From: Amoebophrya sp. AT5.2
Lineage: Eukaryota > Sar > Dinophyceae > Syndiniales > Amoebophryaceae
Direction of reading: 5' to 3'
Length of the DNA stretch: 11,019 bases
Assembly: GCA_005223375.1 (NCBI GenBank)
Contig: RXOD01006184.1
Span: 1-11,019 of the forward strand
Below are positions 6,613-11,019 of the stretch, one piece after another. The first letter of the stretch is position 1. The number at the start of each line of letters is the position of its first letter. Below the pieces are notes generated by a model. That model was not told where the DNA came from and ran no database searches. It was given only the letters and a program-made list of their open reading frames with translations. The translations under genes were made by a program, and so were the position numbers.

Positions 6613-9393
6613 ATGGGCTACATCTTTCCTCTGCTCACCTGCGACGAGATCGTGCAGGTGTTGCGCAACTCCGACAAGTTTCCCGACGTGAACGCCGACG
6701 TGCTCCAGAAACCACAGAATTACGTCACCGTGAACGTCTCCGAGCAGTACTACGATGTCAATTCCGAAAAAAACGTGAGGCACGGCGGGGTGACGGTAGG
6801 CGGCGGCAATGCGTCCTCCTCCACGTCCAACCAGCCCTTCTCCCACCAACTCGGGCACAACCTAAACCTCCCCTACGGCGGCCATGCGAACGCCGGCCAT
6901 CACCAACACGGAGCGAACCAACCGATCGGGATCCTTGACATCTACATCGCCTTCTGGAACTTCATCAGCGGGACGGACGACATCCGCCGCATGCCCTGGC
7001 ACGAGTTCTTGGCGAACATTAAGGCTTCGATCCATCAAATCAAAAAAACTCAATCGGTTCGGGATACTGTCCAGAATGTCTAGCAGAGACAGAGATCCGC
7101 CGCAGGCTGTAGTATATTCCCGGCATATCCATATCTCTAGGCCTGTTGCTGTTTCCGATGCCCTGGACCACGCGCCAGCCCATGTCGCCGCTTTGGGGCT
7201 CTCTCCCTGTAGGTATCCGCAAGTGTTGTCTGCTAGTGTTCATCACGTCATACCCCCCATAGCCCTTGAGTTTTTCGCAGATGTAACAAAAGTGGAGACA
7301 GCGTCGGGCCGTACAGCAACGGGAATCCGGTGACACAGTATCCTTCGCTTTACGAAGACGCGAGCCGGTTTTTGTGCGTCTTTCGGACGTTACAGTCGCT
7401 CGCGGCGATCGTGGGCATATCCGACTTCTCCATCGCAGACATCGTCAAGGTGGACTGCATTAATTTTGATTCAGTTGGGCAGCTATGTTTTTGAATGAAG
7501 AGAAGATTTCTTAGCGGTAGAGAAACGTACACTAGTTCTACTAGAAGCTCTAAAAAAGAAGTAGAAGCAGCAATCAATGAACAATAGCAGCCGATGCCTA
7601 TCGCCAAAAATTGCTTCACCAGCCCGACCCTAAGCGTTTGCGGCGCAATTTGTCTGCGCTGATCAACTTTTGCCGGTTCAAGGAGGACGAGTCCCAGTCC
7701 GAGCACGAGCACCAGCGGATCGTGGAGGACTTGGAGCTGAAAATTAAGTCTACAAAAATTGTGAGTTCAGAGCTCCGGGTTTGGAATTGTTGGGTACGGT
7801 TGAGCGAGCTAGAATGAAGACGAAAGGTTCTTGCAAGATGAAAACAAGCAGAAAGTAGCCCAAAAACAGCCCCAAAACAGACCGAAGGCCACTACTTTTT
7901 GTACGGGGGCGAGTCGGTGGGGCAGTGCCAGCCTCTCGCCCCCGCGCTCTACTTAGGTTCGGCACAGATCCGTCGCCGGAATCTTCAACTTTTCGCAAGA
8001 AGTTGATGGAGTTTTCGGCGTTTGTTTCCACAACGCCGCCCGCGGTCCACAACGCCGTGCCTTAATTTTCACCTCCAAGTCCACCAACCAAACCACGACC
8101 CTAACTCAGTATTTTTTGTCTCTCTAAGAAAATCGCGTCGTCGGCGGAGCAACTGCGCGGCTTGAAGGACAACGTGGAGAAGCAAGAAGCCGAGCTGGCG
8201 CAGGAGAGGCAGGCGGTTGCGAGGTACGATGCGGAGGAGAAAGCAATCAAAGCGGAGATGGAAAGACTAAACATCTTCGCGATCGAACAGGCGATGGACG
8301 ATGGTATTCTTTTAAGTGATGGGGCGTGTCCGTGTCAGTTTGTTTGAGTAATTGCGGACAGGATCGATCGATGCATCTATTCGAAGCTGCCGTAACATAG
8401 CCTTTTTCTGGCCATGAGGAAGGCTAGATCGAAACCCTTGTGAGCAATCGAAGGAACCGAAACTCCCGGTATGGCCATGATCCCGCGCTTGGCTGATCAT
8501 CATCAATCGATCAAACATCATGATCAGCCAAGCGCGACACGACGGCGACGACGGAGCGGATCGAGAACGGTGCGGGCGATATCAAGATGCTGGAGGACGC
8601 GACTTTTACCTTGCGCAAAGGCGTGATCACAGATATGGATCCTGGTAAGCTCGTCGACGAGGTCAACCGCCTGCGCGAAAAGAGTCGCACCAAGCAGAGC
8701 CGCATCGCCACCCTCACGCAGAGCGTCGAAAAACTACAGGAAGAAACGCAAAGGGTACTTACTAACTGTACCTATGAACTTCGGCTGAGTTGTGATGATC
8801 ACGGCAGAGATTTGATGGTGACTGTGGAGGTGGGAAGCAAAAGTAAATCGAATTCCCAGTCAGCTGGGTAGACGAGGAGCATGGGATCGACGAAGATGAT
8901 GAAAGCACAACCACAGGCCGAGTCCGGTACTTCCCGTTGCACTTTGTTTCTCGACCGCGTGCGGGAGCACGTGGATTTTGTGGAGCGGTGCCAGCGGCAG
9001 GAGACCGAGCTGGGCCAATTGGAGACCACGCTGGAGGAAAACAGGGCCGAGTTTGCCACCTCCGAGCAGGAGCAGCAGAACATCAAGGACAAGCTGATTG
9101 GGCTCACCGCCTCCATCGAGCAGCTCGGGTTCCACAAGCAGAAGGAGAAGGAGGCCCTCCAAACCGAGCTCCGCGCGCTCGAGGAGGAGATCGGCCGCGC
9201 GGCGGGCGTGCTGGAGCAGGAGCAGAAAGCGGTGCGGGAAAACGCGGAGGTGAACGACGTCGAGCAGAAATTGGAGGACCTACAGAAAATGGTTGCGGAA
9301 AAAAGAAACGAATCCGAAGACTGGAAGAAGAAGTTGGAAGAAGCGGGTCGCTTGTATGAAGAGGAATTGAGAATAGGGATGCTCGCGTTTTGA
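6613..9393 (+). CDS. NUF2: NUF2, kinetochore NDC80-complex subunit, six exons
   Basis: NUF2 pairs with NDC80 to bind spindle microtubules at the outer kinetochore. Exons 6613-7004, 7281-7449, 7623-7760, 8129-8303, 8528-8754 and 8917-9393 give 525 residues. Residues 1-46 hold the N-terminal FPLL..DEIV motif and a KP-containing loop. About 107-214 completes the calponin-homology-like domain: an IYIAFWNFISG helix, YPSLYED, SDFSIADIVK, then KRLRRNLSALINFCRF. These align without gaps to human NUF2 (VNDFEVADIL, then TARFLSGIINFIHF). The rest is coiled coil, including the family's DPGKL block near 330, aligned with human SPEKL. A His/Gly/Asn-rich insertion at about 52-105 explains the length above the usual 450-465. 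Least certain are the exon 1 donor (GTTCTT at 7005, the only GT there in the needed phase) and the exon 6 acceptor (AG at 8915-8916; in-phase AGs also end at 8895 and 8967). Confidence 0.83.
7904..7944 (+). repeat. 10-bp stem hairpin in NUF2 intron 3
   Basis: CGGGGGCGAG (7904-7913) and CTCGCCCCCG (7935-7944) are perfect reverse complements around a 21-base loop, inside the 368-bp intron 7761-8128. Confidence 0.8.
7985..8038 (+). repeat. two further hairpins in NUF2 intron 3
   Basis: TCAACTT/AAGTTGA (7985-7991 with 8000-8006) and CGGCGTT/AACGCCG (8016-8022 with 8032-8038) are two consecutive perfect 7-bp stems. With the 10-bp stem upstream they make three hairpins in about 135 bases. Confidence 0.65.
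8398..8426 (+). repeat. 7-bp hairpin in NUF2 intron 4
   Basis: TAGCCTT (8398-8404) and AAGGCTA (8420-8426) form a perfect stem with a 15-base loop, about 60 bases upstream of the larger hairpin at the 3' end of the same intron. Confidence 0.6.
8484..8536 (+). repeat. 17-bp perfect inverted repeat across the NUF2 intron 4 acceptor
   Basis: CGCGCTTGGCTGATCAT (8484-8500) is the exact reverse complement of ATGATCAGCCAAGCGCG (8520-8536), with a 19-base loop. The acceptor AG (8526-8527) sits inside the right arm: eight bases of that arm are intron and nine are exon 5. Folding of the pre-mRNA would bury the splice site and the first nine exon bases in a strong stem. Confidence 0.9.
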
Positions 9394-10063
9394 ATCGAGC
9401 GATCACTAATGCGAAGAGTGATTGAGTATGTGAATGTATGGGGGGAGATTGATGATAGGGAGCCGGGAGGACGGAATTTAAAGCCCGGGAGTCAACAGCT
9501 ATGAGGTCGCGGGAGAACATCTCCGCTGGACTCGTAGAGGAGACAGGGCGGTGTCATTTCCCAGGATTCCTGGTGACCGCTATTGTAAAAACAAGAGCTT
9601 CTACATCGGATCCAGTGCAGAGGCAGACTAAAAACATGTACGTACGATGCAGCGTACTCGATTTTCACCCCTGAATTCTTATGCAAACCAAAGACACAAA
9701 ACTCGCGCCGGATGATGTAAAAAAAAAAAATAGATTTTTGCGTTCCAGCTCCAGCAAGCAAGCAGCCCTCCCATTTGTGGAGAGGAGCGCGAGAGAGTAC
9801 TAAGTTGCGACAAAACTGCTTGTGCGTTTTTTTGCGACCGTCGTCTTGCTTCTGTTTCGTCCTGGTGCTGCAAGAACTACGATGGCGCCACTAGGTAGAA
9901 CCAGATACATAAACTAACAGTATGCCAAAACAGAATGGAAACAGACGAAGAAAGTAAGTCAAGTGTATGACGTCAGCAAGCCGGCCGCACTACCTAGAGC
10001 ATCGGACAGCGACAGTTTGGCCGACTCCGAAGCATCAAGCTGCAGACGACGTCTGTCCCATCG
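9394..10063. other. region downstream of NUF2 with no supported gene
   Basis: Presumed NUF2 3' UTR and intergenic DNA. Visible elements are a small ATCACT/AGTGAT hairpin just after the stop (about 9401-9422), an A12 run at 9719-9730, and an ATG at 9922 reading MPKQNGNRRR up to a canonical GTAAGT at 9954. The last would join in phase to the exon at 10546, but the 592-bp intron would be much longer than its neighbours. No frame here shows a recognisable domain. Confidence 0.4.
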
Positions 10064-10398
10064 ATGAAGATGGTCGTTCAGAGTGGTCACGTGACTGCGC
10101 GTGGGGGCATGGCGACTGCTAGTATGACGGCAGCGTCTGCCCCAAGTGGCGCGCAAGGCGTTGGTCTCGCACGGACGATAGATCAAGCGCAAGCCGGAGA
10201 AGTCGTGTTACAAAGAACAAGAAGTGGTGGGCCAAAAGCGATGCCGTCGCTAGTATCAAGAATTATTTAAGGTCGCGGCGTGCGCGGGGGTAGGGGAAGA
10301 AAACTGATGAAAAAGGCGCTCGTCGGACCTCAGTGGTACGCTAGGTGTTTTTAGGGGTCCGTGCCATGCGCCACTGCGTGCAAATGTTGCGGTCAGGC
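10064..10398 (+). CDS. possible upstream exons of the SH3/Tudor-like gene
   Basis: Speculative. A frame open from 10000 has ATGs at 10064 and 10070 and reads Ala/Gly/Ser-rich sequence (MATASMTAASAPSGAQGVG) to a GTGTTA donor at 10205 in phase 0. A short 44-base exon at 10355-10398 could follow, with its acceptor after GTGTTTTTAG. That exon codes for a Cys-rich segment (PCATACKCCGQ) and ends at a GTACTT donor at 10399, leaving two bases that complete a codon with the exon at 10546. Phases and donor style fit, but each fit has about a one-in-three chance by itself. A competing frame over 10123-10271 (Arg/Lys/Trp-rich, with KNKKWWAKSD) also ends in the right phase, at a less typical GTCGCG donor. 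Confidence 0.22.
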
Positions 10399-10545
10399 GT
10401 ACTTAGTCGGGCCACGGTCCTCTGTTTGGTGTATTAAGTCTCCTTGCAATCCATCGTCCTCTATCGAAAGTTTGCACTCATTTTCTTTCACCCCTCCGTC
10501 CGAACTCGTCGCCACTCGACGGCATCCATCGCGTCTTTTTGTAAG

Positions 10546-10827
10546 GAATATCGGCGAATGCGAGTATTACTCGAGCACGCACCAGCGATGGATGGCCGCC
10601 AAAATTCTTAAAGTCAACAAGTCGTCGCAGGGGGCCGTGGTACTACTGTACTGATGCATTGATGAATTTATCATTTTGCTTTCATGTCCTGCAGGCTTCC
10701 TTGACGCCGTCACTTCGACCACAGGCATCCTTCGATCTGGACGTCAAACCGAAAGCGAAGCTTACCAACGTGCGGAAGGACGTCTTCTACTCAGGGAAGC
10801 AGCCGCCCGGGGCGCCGTTCGGAAAAG
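10546..10827 (+). CDS. SH3/Tudor-like module protein, two internal exons, partial
   Basis: Exon 10546-10639 follows a CTTTTTGTAAG acceptor, and exon 10725-10827 (or 10695-10827) follows a CAG. They join in phase 0 across GTACTACTG at 10640. Together they encode GECEYYSSTHQRWMAAKIL, a short linker, GAV, then DLDVKPKAK and NVRK. The pattern (aromatic pair, RWM-A-K-I, ten or so residues, then DLDVK) is the small beta-barrel-like module I recall in many dinoflagellate and other alveolate proteins. Such modules usually act in protein or peptide binding, but no specific partner can be given. The sequence then becomes Pro/Gly-rich (QPPGAPFGKG) and leaves at a GTATTT donor at 10828. Start and end of the gene are not in view. 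Confidence 0.62.
10691..10731 (+). repeat. duplicated 3' splice site, 30 bases apart
   Basis: GCAGGCTTCCTTGA (10691-10704) and ACAGGCATCCTTCGA (10721-10735) resemble each other and both offer an AG followed by the same reading phase. Use of the first adds ten residues (ASLTPSLRPQ) ahead of the DLDVK segment; use of the second keeps the module compact. Confidence 0.55.
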
Positions 10828-11019
10828 GTATTTATTCCAGAAGAACTCATCACGCCGAAGCCCCCTCGTATCATCGCTTTCACCATATCGATCGATCACG
10901 TAGTTCACGACGAATGTATACGCTACGAGCATATAAAAGGTGACCTCCTTGACGGCCCTTCCCGCACGAGCACGCGCACGGTGCTTGCCGCGACGCCTAC
11001 CGACCCCACGGCGGCCGCC
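10828..11019 (+). other. start of an intron and unresolved right edge
   Basis: A GTATTT donor at 10828 opens an intron of the SH3/Tudor-like gene. The reading frame itself stays open to 10943 but loses protein-like character after the donor. The next exon is not identified. GC-rich sequence from about 10945 to the edge could be exon, with AG sites at 10938-10939 and 10970-10971 as possible acceptors. Confidence 0.4.

Noticed and set aside
6884..7333. 149-codon + frame across NUF2 exon 1 and intron 1
   Set aside because: Its first part is an off-frame reading of NUF2 exon 1, and it lacks any domain or matching splice sites.
9104..9520. 138-codon minus-strand frame and the 140-codon + frame at 8937-9359
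   Set aside because: Both are out-of-frame readings of NUF2 exon 6, whose coiled-coil pattern is clear in the chosen frame.
9719..9730. A12 run as evidence of a retroposed transcript
   Set aside because: There are no flanking target-site duplications and no intronless gene copy beside it; a short A-run alone is not enough.
10932..10939. TATAAAAG as a TATA box
   Set aside because: It lies in a likely intron of the SH3/Tudor-like gene, and dinoflagellate promoters generally lack TATA boxes. No gene start follows in the window.
1..11019. tRNA, rRNA, CRISPR arrays and intact transposase or reverse transcriptase genes
   Set aside because: No cloverleaf, conserved rRNA block, regular spaced repeat or recognisable transposon domain was seen on either strand.

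Overview
The window reads as nuclear DNA of a eukaryotic protist, most likely a dinoflagellate-lineage alveolate. Three things point there. One gene encodes the secreted coiled-coil family that is abundant in dinoflagellates. Another carries a small SH3/Tudor-like module of a kind common in dinoflagellate proteins. Every gene I can support is on the + strand, split by short introns (about 140-370 bp). The tight gene packing would suit a compact syndinian-type genome (Amoebophrya-like) better than a core dinoflagellate; that is inference.

Layout. 1-372: the last two exons of a gene cut by the left edge. 373-2688: mostly unassigned, with a possible two-exon short gene (815-1224), a weak open frame (1666-1992) and a cluster of short direct repeats. 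2689-5517: a five-exon gene for a 693-residue secreted coiled-coil protein. 5645-6188: a probable two-exon gene for a 112-residue single-pass membrane protein. 6613-9393: a six-exon gene for NUF2, a subunit of the kinetochore NDC80 complex, with a His/Gly/Asn-rich insertion in its N-terminal domain. 9394 to about 10060: no convincing gene. 10546-10827: two exons of an SH3/Tudor-like gene that leaves the window on the right; its upstream exons are uncertain.

The genes do not form an obvious pathway: one is a secreted/structural protein, one a small membrane protein, one a mitotic protein and one an adaptor-type module. What they share is splicing style. Most donors read GT-N-[C/T]-T (for example GTACT, GTATT) instead of the usual GTRAGT. 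Several introns hold strong hairpins, including a 17-bp perfect inverted repeat that straddles the 3' splice site of NUF2 intron 4. Exon boundaries come from reading frame, phase and protein continuity only; no transcript data were available.
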